In this document: positions 7,467-16,415 of the stretch, piece after piece | Layout of the letters: every line of letters begins with the position of its first letter | How positions within the stretch are numbered: the first letter of the stretch is position 1 | Source: Caballeronia sp. TF1N1 | GTDB lineage: Bacteria; Pseudomonadota; Gammaproteobacteria; Burkholderiales; Burkholderiaceae | NCBI RefSeq assembly: GCF_022878925.1 | Contig: NZ_CP084628.1 | Coordinates: 1 to 64,000 of the forward strand | Direction: 5' to 3' | DNA length: 64,000 nucleotides | Notes under the pieces: generated by a model | Database searches by the model: none | What the model saw: the letters and a program-made list of their open reading frames with translations, nothing else | What the model was told of the DNA's origin: nothing | Position numbers and translations under genes: made by a program

Positions 7467-10142
7467 ATGGCCGAAATCAGTCGTGTGGCGCTGTTCAGCA
7501 AGCTGAACCGTGTCGGCTATAAGACCGTCGAAAGCGCGACGGTGTACTGCAAGATGCGCGGCAATCCCTATGTCGAGCTTGCACACTGGCTCATGCAGAT
7601 TCTGGAGACGCCGCGCTCGGACGTGCAGCGTATCGTCGCCCACTATGGCATCGACGCCGCCGTGCTCGCGCGCGAGATGACCGCCGCGCTGGATCGGCTG
7701 CCGCGCGGCGCGACGTCGATCTCCGATATCTCCGAGCACATCACGGACGCCATCGAACGCGGCTGGGTCTACGGCACGCTGCTTTACGGCACGGCGACGG
7801 TGCGCACGGGACATCTTCTTATCGGCATGCTCAAGACGCAGCGCTTGCGCAATGTGCTCTTTAGCATCTCGCGTCAGTTCGAGCGTATCAAGCCGGAGGA
7901 CTTGTCCGATAACTTCGCGCGGCTGGTCGCGGATTCGATCGAGGAAGAGGAAGCCGGGACAGAGCCACCGGCTAGTGCGGACGGCGACGCGCATCCCGCG
8001 CCCGCCAGCATGGGCAAGCAGGAAGCGCTGCGCAGATACGCGACCGATCTCACGGAGAAAGCGCGCAAGGGCGAGCTCGATCCCGTCACCGGGCGCGATG
8101 AAGAGATTCGCCAGCTCGTCGATATCCTCATGCGCCGGCGGCAGAACAATCCGCTTTTGACGGGCGAGGCGGGCGTCGGCAAGACCGCCGTGGTCGAAGG
8201 CTTCGCGCAGCGGCTCGTGCGCGGCGACGTGCCCCCGCCCTTGCGCGAAGTCTCGCTTTTGTCGCTCGATCTCGGTTTGCTGCAGGCGGGCGCGAGCATG
8301 AAGGGCGAATTCGAACAGCGGCTGCGCCAGGTGGTCGAGGAAGTGCAGGCGAGCCCGAAACCCGTGATTCTGTTCATCGACGAAGTGCATACGTTGGTTG
8401 GCGCGGGCGGCGCGGCGGGCACCGGCGATGCGGCCAATCTGCTCAAACCGGCGCTCGCGCGCGGCGACCTGCGCACCATCGGCGCGACGACGTGGGCGGA
8501 ATACAAGAAGCACATCGAAAAGGACCCCGCGCTCACGCGGCGCTTTCAGGTCGTGCAAGTTCACGAACCGAACGAACAAAAGGCGGTGCGCATGCTGCGC
8601 GGCGTGGCGACGATGCTCGAAGCGCACCACCGCGTTCAGTTGCTCGACGAGGCGATCGAGGCGGCCGTGCGGCTTTCGCATCGCTACATTCCGGCGCGGC
8701 AGTTGCCTGACAAGGCCGTCTCGCTGCTCGATACCGCGTGCGCGCGCGTCGCCGTGAGCCAGCATGCGACGCCGCCGCAGGTCGACGATTGCCGCCGCCG
8801 TATCGACGCGCTCGATGTCGAAGCGCGGATCATCGCGCGTGAGGCGAACGTCGGCGTCGATGTCGGCTCGCGCGCGGCGGATGTCGAAGCGGCGCTAGCG
8901 CGCGAACGCGATGCGCTCAGCGGTCTGGATTCGCGCTGGCAAGAAGAGAAAACCGTCGTTGACGAACTGCTGACGCTGCGCGCGTCGCTGCGCGAGCAAG
9001 GCGAAGCCGTCGATACGGCCGGCAATGCGCGCTCAGCCGACGTCCCGCCGTCACGCGTCACGCGCCTGGCGCGTCTTGCCGAACTCAAAGCGCGCCTCGC
9101 GCAACTCCAGGGCGACGCGCCGCTGATCCTGCCGAGCGTGGATGCGGGCGTCGTTGCTGGCGTGGTCGCGGACTGGACCGGCATTCCCGTCGGCAAGATG
9201 CTGAAGAACGAACTGGCCGCCGTGCTCAACCTGGCCGATGCCCTCGACCGCCGCGTGATCGGTCAGCGCCACGCGCTCGACATGATCGCGAAACGCATCC
9301 AGACCTCTCGCGCGCGCCTCGACAATCCCGACAAGCCCATCGGCGTGTTTCTGCTCGCCGGCACCTCGGGCGTCGGCAAGACCGAGACGGCGCTTGCGCT
9401 CGCCGAGACGCTTTATGGCGGCGAGCAGAACGTCATCACCATCAACATGAGCGAGTTTCAGGAAGCGCATACGGTCTCGACGCTCAAGGGCGCGCCGCCC
9501 GGCTACGTGGGTTATGGCGAGGGCGGCATTCTCACCGAGGCCGTGCGCCGCCGACCGTACAGCGTCGTGCTGCTCGACGAGGTGGAGAAGGCGCACCCGG
9601 ACGTCCACGAAATCTTCTTTCAGGTGTTCGACAAGGGCTGGATGGAAGACGGCGAAGGACGTTACATCGACTTCAAGAACACGATCATCCTGCTCACGTC
9701 GAACGTCGGTTCGGACGTCATCATGGCCGCCTGCCGCGACGCGGCTCACGCTCCCGCGCCGGAAGATCTCGCGCGCGCATTGCGCGGTCCTTTGCTCGAC
9801 GTGTTCCCCGCCGCGCTCCTGGGAAGGCTCGTCACGGTGCCCTACTACCCGCTGTCGGACGCGATGATGGCCGACATCGTGCGGCTGCAGCTCGAACGCA
9901 TCCGCCGCCGCGTCGCCGAGAATCACGGCATTCCGTTCGACTATGACGACGACGCGGTGCGGCTCATCGTGTCGCGCTGTACGGAAGCCGAATCGGGCGG
10001 CCGCGTGATCGACGCGCTCCTGACCAACACCGTGCTGCCGCGCATTTCAACGGAATACCTGACACGGCTCACCAAGGGCGGCGCGCTCACGCGCATCGGG
10101 CTGTCGGCGAGCGCGGGCGAATTCGTCTATGCGTTCGACTGA
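7467..10142 (+). CDS. clpV: T6SS ATPase ClpV (TssH)
   Basis: An 891-residue double-AAA+ ATPase of the ClpB/ClpV type that pulls apart the contracted TssB-TssC sheath for recycling. The N-terminal sheath-binding Clp-N region covers about residues 1-160. Walker A sites are GEAGVGKT (233-240) and GTSGVGKT (about 632-639). The middle coiled-coil is short compared with ClpB, as expected for ClpV. An AAGGAG ribosome-binding site precedes ATG 7467. The gene lies between tssG and tagH on the same strand. Confidence 0.96.
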   Translation: MAEISRVALFSKLNRVGYKTVESATVYCKMRGNPYVELAHWLMQILETPRSDVQRIVAHYGIDAAVLAREMTAALDRLPRGATSISDISEHITDAIERGWVYGTLLYGTATVRTGHLLIGMLKTQRLRNVLFSISRQFERIKPEDLSDNFARLVADSIEEEEAGTEPPASADGDAHPAPASMGKQEALRRYATDLTEKARKGELDPVTGRDEEIRQLVDILMRRRQNNPLLTGEAGVGKTAVVEGFAQRLVRGDVPPPLREVSLLSLDLGLLQAGASMKGEFEQRLRQVVEEVQASPKPVILFIDEVHTLVGAGGAAGTGDAANLLKPALARGDLRTIGATTWAEYKKHIEKDPALTRRFQVVQVHEPNEQKAVRMLRGVATMLEAHHRVQLLDEAIEAAVRLSHRYIPARQLPDKAVSLLDTACARVAVSQHATPPQVDDCRRRIDALDVEARIIAREANVGVDVGSRAADVEAALARERDALSGLDSRWQEEKTVVDELLTLRASLREQGEAVDTAGNARSADVPPSRVTRLARLAELKARLAQLQGDAPLILPSVDAGVVAGVVADWTGIPVGKMLKNELAAVLNLADALDRRVIGQRHALDMIAKRIQTSRARLDNPDKPIGVFLLAGTSGVGKTETALALAETLYGGEQNVITINMSEFQEAHTVSTLKGAPPGYVGYGEGGILTEAVRRRPYSVVLLDEVEKAHPDVHEIFFQVFDKGWMEDGEGRYIDFKNTIILLTSNVGSDVIMAACRDAAHAPAPEDLARALRGPLLDVFPAALLGRLVTVPYYPLSDAMMADIVRLQLERIRRRVAENHGIPFDYDDDAVRLIVSRCTEAESGGRVIDALLTNTVLPRISTEYLTRLTKGGALTRIGLSASAGEFVYAFD

Positions 10143-10172
10143 CCCGGCTCTACAACCCGAACCCGACCGCCG

Positions 10173-11600
10173 ATGCTCACACTCACGGTGATACGCCACA
10201 ACGGCCAGCCGCCTCGTCATCCGCTCGCGGCGAGCTTCGACTTGGCGGGCGGCACAATCGGCCGCGCGGTGACGAACCGGCTCGTGCTCGACGACGCGGA
10301 GCGCACGGTGTCGCGCCTGCATGTGCAGATCGTATGGCGCGACGGACGGTTCAGCCTTATCGACCGGGGCAGCAATCCCGCGCTCGTGAACGGCGCGCCG
10401 CTCGATCCCGGTCAGGAAGTGCCGCTTGCCAATGGCGATGAAGTGCAGATCGGCGGCTATCAACTGCGCGCGGATGTGTCAGTCGACGACGACACCGTGA
10501 CGAACGGCGAGCCGCCAGCGAACGCGCATGCGGACGATCCTTTCGCAGGACTCTTCGACGCCGCGCCTTCTCCTTCGTCTCCGCTTTCGCCCGCACCGCC
10601 ATCTTCCGAAGCGGAAGATACGTTCGACGACCTGCTCGGCCCGCCGCCGCATCAGCCCGCGCCGGCCGTCCACACATCCGCCGATGACTTCGACTTCGGC
10701 TTCGACGATCCGGAGTCGAAGCGCTCCATCGACGAACTGTTCGGCCTCGATTCGGCGAAAGAGGTGCGCGGCGCTTCGCCCTTGCTCGATCCGCTCGTCG
10801 ATCCACTGACCCAGCCCAATACCGCGCACGACGCCGACCCGTTCGCGAGCCTGACAGGCAATGCGCGCCCCGCGGTTCCGGCCGCGACGCAAGCGGACGC
10901 AGGTTCCGAGCTGCACGCCGCGTTCACGCCGCCGAGGGCGCGCGCGGTCGCGCAGCCTGCGCCCGCGCCGACGCCGACGCCGACTTCGGCGAACAACGGC
11001 GAGCAAACGCTCATCGACGCATTCCTGCGCGGTCTGTCCGCGCCCAACGTGCGGCTCGAAGCGCTCACGCCCGAACTAATGCAGCTCGTCGGCGAACTGT
11101 TGCGCGAGGCGACACAAGGCACGCTCGATCTGCTGGCCGCGCGTGCCGCTCTCAAACGCGAGATGCGCACTGGCGCGACCATGATCGCCGCAGCCGATAA
11201 CAACCCGCTCAAGTTCTCACCGAACGCCGACGCCGCGCTCGCGCATCTGCTCAATCCGCCGATGCGCGGCTTCATGCCGCCCGCCGCCGCCCTCGACGAT
11301 GCCTACACGGACTTGCGCGCGCATCAGGTCGGCGTCGTGGCGGGCATGCGCGCGGCGCTCGACGGCGTGTTCGAGCGCTTCGAGCCGCGTCATATCGAAG
11401 CGCGCCTGTCGGGACGTTCCTTGCTCGATGGCCTTTTGCCCGGCATCAACCGGCGCGCGCGCTGCTGGGACCTGTTCGCGGATATGTACGGCCAGCTCTC
11501 GCGCGAAGCCGCCGAGGATTTTCAGACGTTGTTCGGCCGCGCCTTCGTTGCCGCCTACGAAGCGCAGATCGACGAATTGAAGCGACGCAGCCGCGCCTGA
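10173..11600 (+). CDS. tagH: FHA-domain T6SS accessory protein TagH (Fha)
   Basis: A 475-residue protein with an N-terminal forkhead-associated domain at about residues 20-100 (GRAVTNRLVLDD, VSRLHVQI, LVNGAPLDPG). A long, low-complexity, Pro/Ala/Asp-rich linker follows (about 110-280). The C-terminal TagH domain comes next (LLEATQ-like helices, then a FADMYGQLSREAAEDFQTLF ending). In systems with PpkA and PppA, Fha is the phosphothreonine-dependent switch that promotes T6SS assembly. Both the kinase and the phosphatase are encoded in this locus, the phosphatase directly downstream (22 nt). Confidence 0.92.
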   Translation: MLTLTVIRHNGQPPRHPLAASFDLAGGTIGRAVTNRLVLDDAERTVSRLHVQIVWRDGRFSLIDRGSNPALVNGAPLDPGQEVPLANGDEVQIGGYQLRADVSVDDDTVTNGEPPANAHADDPFAGLFDAAPSPSSPLSPAPPSSEAEDTFDDLLGPPPHQPAPAVHTSADDFDFGFDDPESKRSIDELFGLDSAKEVRGASPLLDPLVDPLTQPNTAHDADPFASLTGNARPAVPAATQADAGSELHAAFTPPRARAVAQPAPAPTPTPTSANNGEQTLIDAFLRGLSAPNVRLEALTPELMQLVGELLREATQGTLDLLAARAALKREMRTGATMIAAADNNPLKFSPNADAALAHLLNPPMRGFMPPAAALDDAYTDLRAHQVGVVAGMRAALDGVFERFEPRHIEARLSGRSLLDGLLPGINRRARCWDLFADMYGQLSREAAEDFQTLFGRAFVAAYEAQIDELKRRSRA

Positions 11601-11622
11601 CGCGCGAATCGAGAGAGACGAC

Positions 11623-12411
11623 ATGCAACTGCAAACCGCAAGCGTAAGCGATGCCGGCGGCCGTTCGCGCAACGAGGACGCATACGGTCAATGGCGGCAA
11701 GGCGCGCTCTTCGTGAGCGTGGTCGCGGACGGCGCGGGCGGCCACGGCGGCGGCGATACGGCGTCGCGCATCGCGGTGGCTACCGTCATCGGCGAACTGA
11801 CTCGTGTCGCGGCCGCGAGCGGCGTCGCGCTTACCGGGGCCAATCTGCTGCGCGTGCTGCTGCGCGCCAACGACGCCATTGTCGATGCGCAGGAACACGA
11901 CCGCGAACTCGCGCAGATGCGTTCGACCGCCGCGCTGCTCGGCATCGACCGGGACACCGGCATGGCCGCGTGGGCGCATTGCGGCGATACGCGTCTGTAC
12001 TGTTTCCGGCGCGGGGCGACCGTCGTTCAGACTCAGGATCACAGCCTCGTGCAAAGCATGATCGACGCGAATCTGCTCGACACGCGCGATGCGCGCGGTC
12101 ATCCGCGCCGCAACGTGCTGTTCTCGGCGCTCGGCACGGCGGACGACCTGTCTATCGCGGCCTCGGACGACCCGTTTCCGGTCGCCGATGGCGACGCCTT
12201 CCTGCTGTGCACCGACGGTTTCTGGGAGTATCTGGACGAGTCCGCGATGATCGCGGCGATAGGCCGTGCCCAAACGCCCGCCGACTGGCTCGACGTCATG
12301 GTGACGCATCTGCGCGAAAACGCGCGCCCGAATCACGACAACTTCACGGCAAGCGCGGTGTGGATCGGCGATGCATCGCAGACGACTATATTGCAAATGC
12401 CCGCGGAGTGA
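11623..12411 (+). CDS. pppA: PP2C-type protein phosphatase PppA
   Basis: A 262-residue PPM/PP2C serine/threonine phosphatase. Metal-binding motifs are visible: RNEDA (about residue 18), VVADGAGGHGGGDTAS (about 30-48), CTDGFWEYL (about 200) and HDNFTASAVW near the C-terminus. It should reverse PpkA phosphorylation of the FHA protein and so damp T6SS activity. It is the last gene of the plus-strand operon. Its stop codon lies within a strong hairpin shared with the convergent tssC end. Confidence 0.93.
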   Translation: MQLQTASVSDAGGRSRNEDAYGQWRQGALFVSVVADGAGGHGGGDTASRIAVATVIGELTRVAAASGVALTGANLLRVLLRANDAIVDAQEHDRELAQMRSTAALLGIDRDTGMAAWAHCGDTRLYCFRRGATVVQTQDHSLVQSMIDANLLDTRDARGHPRRNVLFSALGTADDLSIAASDDPFPVADGDAFLLCTDGFWEYLDESAMIAAIGRAQTPADWLDVMVTHLRENARPNHDNFTASAVWIGDASQTTILQMPAE

Positions 12412-12421
12412 GCGCGGGCAT
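12397..12421. terminator. Bidirectional hairpin between pppA and tssC
   Basis: A perfect 9-bp stem, ATGCCCGCG (12397-12405) and CGCGGGCAT (12413-12421), with a 7-nt loop. It overlaps the pppA stop and lies 20 nt past the tssC stop on the other strand. No long T run follows in either direction, so it is a likely but not classical terminator for two convergent operons. Confidence 0.6.
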
Positions 12422-12441
12422 CGTCGTGAACAACTGCGAGA

Positions 12442-13947
12442 TCAGGCGGCTTGCTTGGCCGACGGCAGCCGCGACACGAGACGCAGCGACACCGTGAGCC
12501 CTTCGAGCTGATAGTGTGGCCGCAAAAAGAACTGCGACGTGTAGTAACCCGGCGCGCCCGGCACTTCCTGCACCTTGACCTCGGCGGCCGCGAGCGGTTT
12601 CTGCGCCTTGGTGTGCTCGGACGAGTTCGCGGGGTCGCCATCGACGTATTGCGTGATCCACTTGTTGAGCCACGTCTCCATGTCGGAGCGCTCCTTGAAG
12701 GTGCCGATCTTGTCGCGCACGATGCACTTCAGATAGTGCGCGAAGCGGTTGCACGCGAACAGATACGGCAGGCGCGCGGCGAGCGCGGCGTTGGCGGTCG
12801 CGTCGGGGTCTTCGTATTCGAACGGCTTTTGCAGCGACTGCGCGCCGATGAATGCCGCGAAGTCCGAGTTCTTGCGATGGATCAGCGGCATGAAGCCGTT
12901 CTTCGCGAGTTCGGCCTCGCGCCGGTCGGATATCGCGATCTCCGTCGGACACTTCATGTCCACGCCGCCGTCGTCGGTCGGAAAGCTATGCACGGGCAAG
13001 CCTTCCACCGAACCGCCCGACTCCACGCCGCGAATGCGTGAGCACCAGTTGTAGAGCTTGAACGAGCGATTGATGTTCACCGCCATCGCATACGCCGAGT
13101 TCGCCCACGTGTACTTGCTGTGATCGGCGGAATGCGTGTCTTCCTCGAAATCGAATTCGTCGACGGGTTCGGTGCGCGCGCCGTAAGGCACCCGCGCGAG
13201 AAAGCGCGGCATCGCGAGACCAATGTAGCGTGCATCTTCGGACTCGCGCAGCGAGCGCCAGCTCGCATACTCCGGCGTCCCGAAAATTTTCGTCAGATCG
13301 CGCGGATTGGCAAGCTCCTGCCACGAATCCATCTGCAGGAGACTCGGGTCCGCCGCCGCGATGAAAGGCGCATGTGCCGATGCGGCGACCTTCGAGATTT
13401 CACCGAGCAGTTCGACATCCGGCGGCGTCTGGTTGAAGTAGTAGTCGCCGATCAGCGCACCATAGGGCTCGCCGCCGAGCTGACCGTATTCGTGCTCGTA
13501 AATCTGCTTGAAAAGCGGGCTCTGGTCCCACGCGACGCCCTTGAAACGCTTGAGCGTCTTGCCTAAGTCCTTCTTCGAGATGTTCATCACGCGAATCTTG
13601 AGCATCTCGTCGGTTTCGGTGTTGTTGATGAGATAACGCAAGCCGCGCCAGGACCCTTCCAGCTTCTGGAAATCGCCGTGATGCATGATCTCGTTGACCT
13701 GCTCGGTGAGCTTGGCGTCGATCTCGGCGATCATCGCCTGAATCGAACGGATCGCGTCGCCGGAGACGAGCGTGGTCTGCGCAAGCGCCTGTTGCGCGAG
13801 TGTCTGCACCGCGGCCTGCACGGCGGTTTTCGCTTCGTCGCTCTTCGGGCGGAATTCCTTGTTCAGCAGCGTGGAGAGTTCACTGCCTTCGAACATCGCG
13901 CTCTGTGTGTCGGGCTTCGATTCGGCAGACTGAGGAATGTCGGACAT
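12442..13947 (-). CDS. tssC: T6SS sheath protein TssC (VipB)
   Basis: A 501-residue large sheath subunit that forms the contractile sheath with TssB. Family motifs are LEGSWRGLRYLI (about residues 96-107), FGTPEYASWRSLRESEDARY (about 225-245), MPRFLARVPYG, and a C-terminal PHYQLEGLTVSLRLVSRLP. Length is normal for the family. It is the last gene of the minus-strand operon and follows tssB by 66 nt. Confidence 0.97.
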   Translation of the reverse strand: MSDIPQSAESKPDTQSAMFEGSELSTLLNKEFRPKSDEAKTAVQAAVQTLAQQALAQTTLVSGDAIRSIQAMIAEIDAKLTEQVNEIMHHGDFQKLEGSWRGLRYLINNTETDEMLKIRVMNISKKDLGKTLKRFKGVAWDQSPLFKQIYEHEYGQLGGEPYGALIGDYYFNQTPPDVELLGEISKVAASAHAPFIAAADPSLLQMDSWQELANPRDLTKIFGTPEYASWRSLRESEDARYIGLAMPRFLARVPYGARTEPVDEFDFEEDTHSADHSKYTWANSAYAMAVNINRSFKLYNWCSRIRGVESGGSVEGLPVHSFPTDDGGVDMKCPTEIAISDRREAELAKNGFMPLIHRKNSDFAAFIGAQSLQKPFEYEDPDATANAALAARLPYLFACNRFAHYLKCIVRDKIGTFKERSDMETWLNKWITQYVDGDPANSSEHTKAQKPLAAAEVKVQEVPGAPGYYTSQFFLRPHYQLEGLTVSLRLVSRLPSAKQAA

Positions 13948-14013
13948 GATCGTTTCCTTGGTCGTTCCTTGGTCGTTCCCTGAGATCCTGCGTTCAGGGC
14001 CTGGTCGTGCGGG

Positions 14014-14541
14014 TCACTCGGCGGCCGCTTCGGGCGGCGGTTCGACGCCATCGGCGGGTTTGGCGGATGCGAGCGTCTGCAGCAGCGCGGGATCGTCGAG
14101 CACGCGCGCGATCAGTTCTTCCGCGCCCGTCTTGCCGTCCATGAAGATGACGAGATTGGCGAGTTGCGTGCGCGCTTCGAGCAGTTTTGAAAGCGCATCG
14201 ACCTTGCGCGCGACCGATGCGGGCGAGAAGTCGTCCATGGTCTCGAACGTGATGTCGACACTCAGGTTGCCTTCGCCCGTCAGTTTGTTCGGCACCTGAA
14301 ACGCGACACGAGGATTCATCGCCTTCATGCGGCTGTCGAAGTTGTCGATGTCGATTTCCTGGAACTTGCGCAGCTCGACCGGAGCCAACGCCACCGCCGG
14401 CTTGCCTGAGAGATCCGCCATCACGCCCATCACGAACGGAAGCTGGATTTTCTTTTCGCTGCCGTAGGTCTCGACGTCATACTCGATCTGCACGCGCGGC
14501 GCGCGATTGCGGCCGATGAACTTCTGACTGCTGGTTGCCAT
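14014..14541 (-). CDS. tssB: T6SS sheath protein TssB (VipA)
   Basis: A 175-residue small sheath subunit and partner of TssC. The start at 14541 (MATSSQKFIGRNRAPRVQI) is chosen over longer in-frame options because GGAGGGAGG lies directly upstream and the family begins here. Conserved segments are QLPFVMGVMADLSGK, FQEIDIDNFDSRM and NLSVDITFETMDDFSP. The acidic/proline tail (ADGVEPPPEAAAE) is probably disordered. Confidence 0.96.
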   Translation of the reverse strand: MATSSQKFIGRNRAPRVQIEYDVETYGSEKKIQLPFVMGVMADLSGKPAVALAPVELRKFQEIDIDNFDSRMKAMNPRVAFQVPNKLTGEGNLSVDITFETMDDFSPASVARKVDALSKLLEARTQLANLVIFMDGKTGAEELIARVLDDPALLQTLASAKPADGVEPPPEAAAE

Positions 14542-14612
14542 GACGCCTCCCTCCATCGCTTGAATGCGGGCTACGTTTGAAGACGATTGAGCGCCGGCGG
14601 AATTAAAAGCGC

Positions 14613-15863
14613 TTACGCCGCTGTCCGCAGAAGCCGTTCTTGACGCCGTGAGGGCGCGGCGCAATTGAAGAGCGCGCGGCCGGGCTCGATGAGACACAAA
14701 TGCCGCGCGGCCGCCATGCGCTGCCGTTGATAACCGTCCTTCAACACGCCGATGCATTGCGTCTTCGCAGGCGCCGCGCCGCAGAGATGCCGCTCGCCTT
14801 CCCGGAAGCGCGGCGCATTCGCTTGCCACCATTGGGCGATCTTGTCGGCATCGGGCCAGGGCGCGCCTTCGTCTTCGTCCATCGCGACGCCGGTATCGGC
14901 GGGATCGTCGGCCGGGTTGGCCGGAAGCGCTTGCGGCGGCTCGCGGTCGAGATCGAGCCGCGCGAGGTCGGCGCCGGTAATGAAGCTGAAGCTCTCGCCG
15001 GCAAGCTGCGCGAGCCTGTCGTCGGACATGTGGCCGATGAGCCACGGAATGTAGTGCGGATCGCCCGCGTGGCCCATGGTGCGGATCAGGAGACGCTTGT
15101 CCGGTTGACGCGCGGCGATGGCTTCGAGCAGCGGATGCACGTGCGGCGACGGCAGCGCGCTCGCCGCGAGGGCCGCGGCTTCGGCATGCGCCGGCGCAAG
15201 CGCCTTGAGCGCGGCAAGCGACGCGCCACGGTCGCCAAGGAGCAGCGCGGCCCGGGCGGCCTGAAAACGGCAGGCGTCGTCAGCGTCATCCAGATGATCG
15301 ATGCATGCCGCAAGCAAATCGACCCGGCCGACTTCTCCCGCGCAACGCAGGCTGCGCTCGCGCAGTGTCGTGTCGTCCGAGGCGATGCACGCATCGAGGA
15401 AACGTTTCGGATCGGCGCGATGCAGCGCGCATGCGACGATGCCCGCACGTCGCACACCGGGGACGCCGCTGGCGAGCCACGTGCCGACTGTCTCTTGCAG
15501 GCGGCTCGCGGATACCCAGCCGAACGCCGAGTAAAGGCCGTGCGCCGCATGCGGCACGGCTTCGGCAAGCGCAATGAGCCGCAGAAGCGCTTTCTCCGCA
15601 CGTGCCTCGATGCAGCCGACCGCCACCGTGAAAAGCTCGCCGCACGCGGTTCGATCGAGCGCGCGCAAGCTCATCTGCGCGCCGACGCGTCCGGCTATCG
15701 CGATGCCATCGAGATGCGCCACGATGCGCTCGTCAAGGCGGGCGAGGTGCTTTAGCCTGACGTGCGGCGCGCGCACGAGCGACGTTCGGACGTTGCGAAG
15801 GCACGCGGCATCCTCGATATGTTGATCGAGGATCGGGAGAATGACGCGATTCTCGGCGCCCAT
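14613..15863 (-). CDS. TIGR02270-like HEAT-repeat T6SS accessory protein
   Basis: A 416-residue protein starting MGAENRVILPILDQHIEDAA and resembling the TIGR02270 family that recurs in proteobacterial T6SS loci. It consists of alanine/leucine-rich helical repeats of HEAT type over residues 60-320 (for example ACRFQAARAALLLGDRGAS, HYIPWLIGHM). The C-terminal segment has SFSFITGADLARLDLD and a W-rich DADKIAQWWQANAPRF motif. Its molecular role is unknown. The frame stays open upstream over the neighbouring gene, but that extension is arginine-rich shadow sequence, so the ATG 26 nt after the upstream stop is used. Confidence 0.8.
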   Translation of the reverse strand: MGAENRVILPILDQHIEDAACLRNVRTSLVRAPHVRLKHLARLDERIVAHLDGIAIAGRVGAQMSLRALDRTACGELFTVAVGCIEARAEKALLRLIALAEAVPHAAHGLYSAFGWVSASRLQETVGTWLASGVPGVRRAGIVACALHRADPKRFLDACIASDDTTLRERSLRCAGEVGRVDLLAACIDHLDDADDACRFQAARAALLLGDRGASLAALKALAPAHAEAAALAASALPSPHVHPLLEAIAARQPDKRLLIRTMGHAGDPHYIPWLIGHMSDDRLAQLAGESFSFITGADLARLDLDREPPQALPANPADDPADTGVAMDEDEGAPWPDADKIAQWWQANAPRFREGERHLCGAAPAKTQCIGVLKDGYQRQRMAAARHLCLIEPGRALFNCAAPSRRQERLLRTAA

Positions 15864-15889
15864 GTCGGTCAGGTACGGAAGTAAAAAAA

Positions 15890-16357
15890 TTAGTTGAGTT
15901 GCACCGAGCCGCCCTTGATGCGATTCACGCCCGAGGACCGGCTCGATACATACGTGCCGTTTATCAGCACTTTGCCGGCCTTCGTCAGTGTGATGCTCGC
16001 TTGCCCGCAACGCAGCACGATCTCTTCCTTCGCGACGACGACGAGTCGCCGGCCATCGGCATCGACCTCGACTTCGGCGGGAACGGTATCGAGCGGCCAC
16101 GCTTCGTCCGTCTGCAGGCAACCGATGATGATCGGCCGCGCCGGATCGTTGGCCTCGAACATCAGCAGAACCTCGCGTCCTATATGCATGCCGCGAACAT
16201 CGACGATGGTGCGCGCCGCGAGCGCGGCGTTGCCCGGCTGCCGCGGATAGACCACGAGCGGCCGCGCGCCATCGCCGGCAAAACCGATCAACTCGCCGAT
16301 GCACACGCCTTCAATGGCCGGCGACATCGCCGGTTCCAGGAAATCCCGTCCGCTCAT
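15890..16357 (-). CDS. DUF6484-like protein with VgrG-like OB fold and short needle
   Basis: A 155-residue protein beginning MSGRDFLEPA, with GGGGAGAG-like SD sequence just upstream of ATG 16357. The middle, GREVLLMFEANDPARPIIIG, closely parallels the gp5 OB-fold signature of the VgrG in this window (GQEVIVDFLEGDPDRPIITG). The C-terminus, ASITLTKAGKVLINGTYV, parallels the VgrG needle tail ASIVMKKDGTIQIKGKDI. It therefore looks like a miniature VgrG spike without the gp27 base. It lies between tssA and the TIGR02270-like gene. The DUF6484 assignment is from memory of T6SS loci. Confidence 0.75.
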   Translation of the reverse strand: MSGRDFLEPAMSPAIEGVCIGELIGFAGDGARPLVVYPRQPGNAALAARTIVDVRGMHIGREVLLMFEANDPARPIIIGCLQTDEAWPLDTVPAEVEVDADGRRLVVVAKEEIVLRCGQASITLTKAGKVLINGTYVSSRSSGVNRIKGGSVQLN

Positions 16358-16415
16358 CGCACTCTCCCCTGTCTGACCGACCAAAGACGAACGACGCCCG
16401 CGTAATTGCAAAGGC

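Noticed and set aside
6606..8765. 719-codon open frame antisense to tssG/clpV
   Set aside because: Composition typical of antisense high-GC frames and covers conserved TssG and ClpV codons.
15864..16304. N-terminal extension of the TIGR02270-like frame over the DUF6484-like gene
   Set aside because: The extra residues are an arginine-rich frame-shifted reading of the neighbouring gene; the family start fits ATG 15863.
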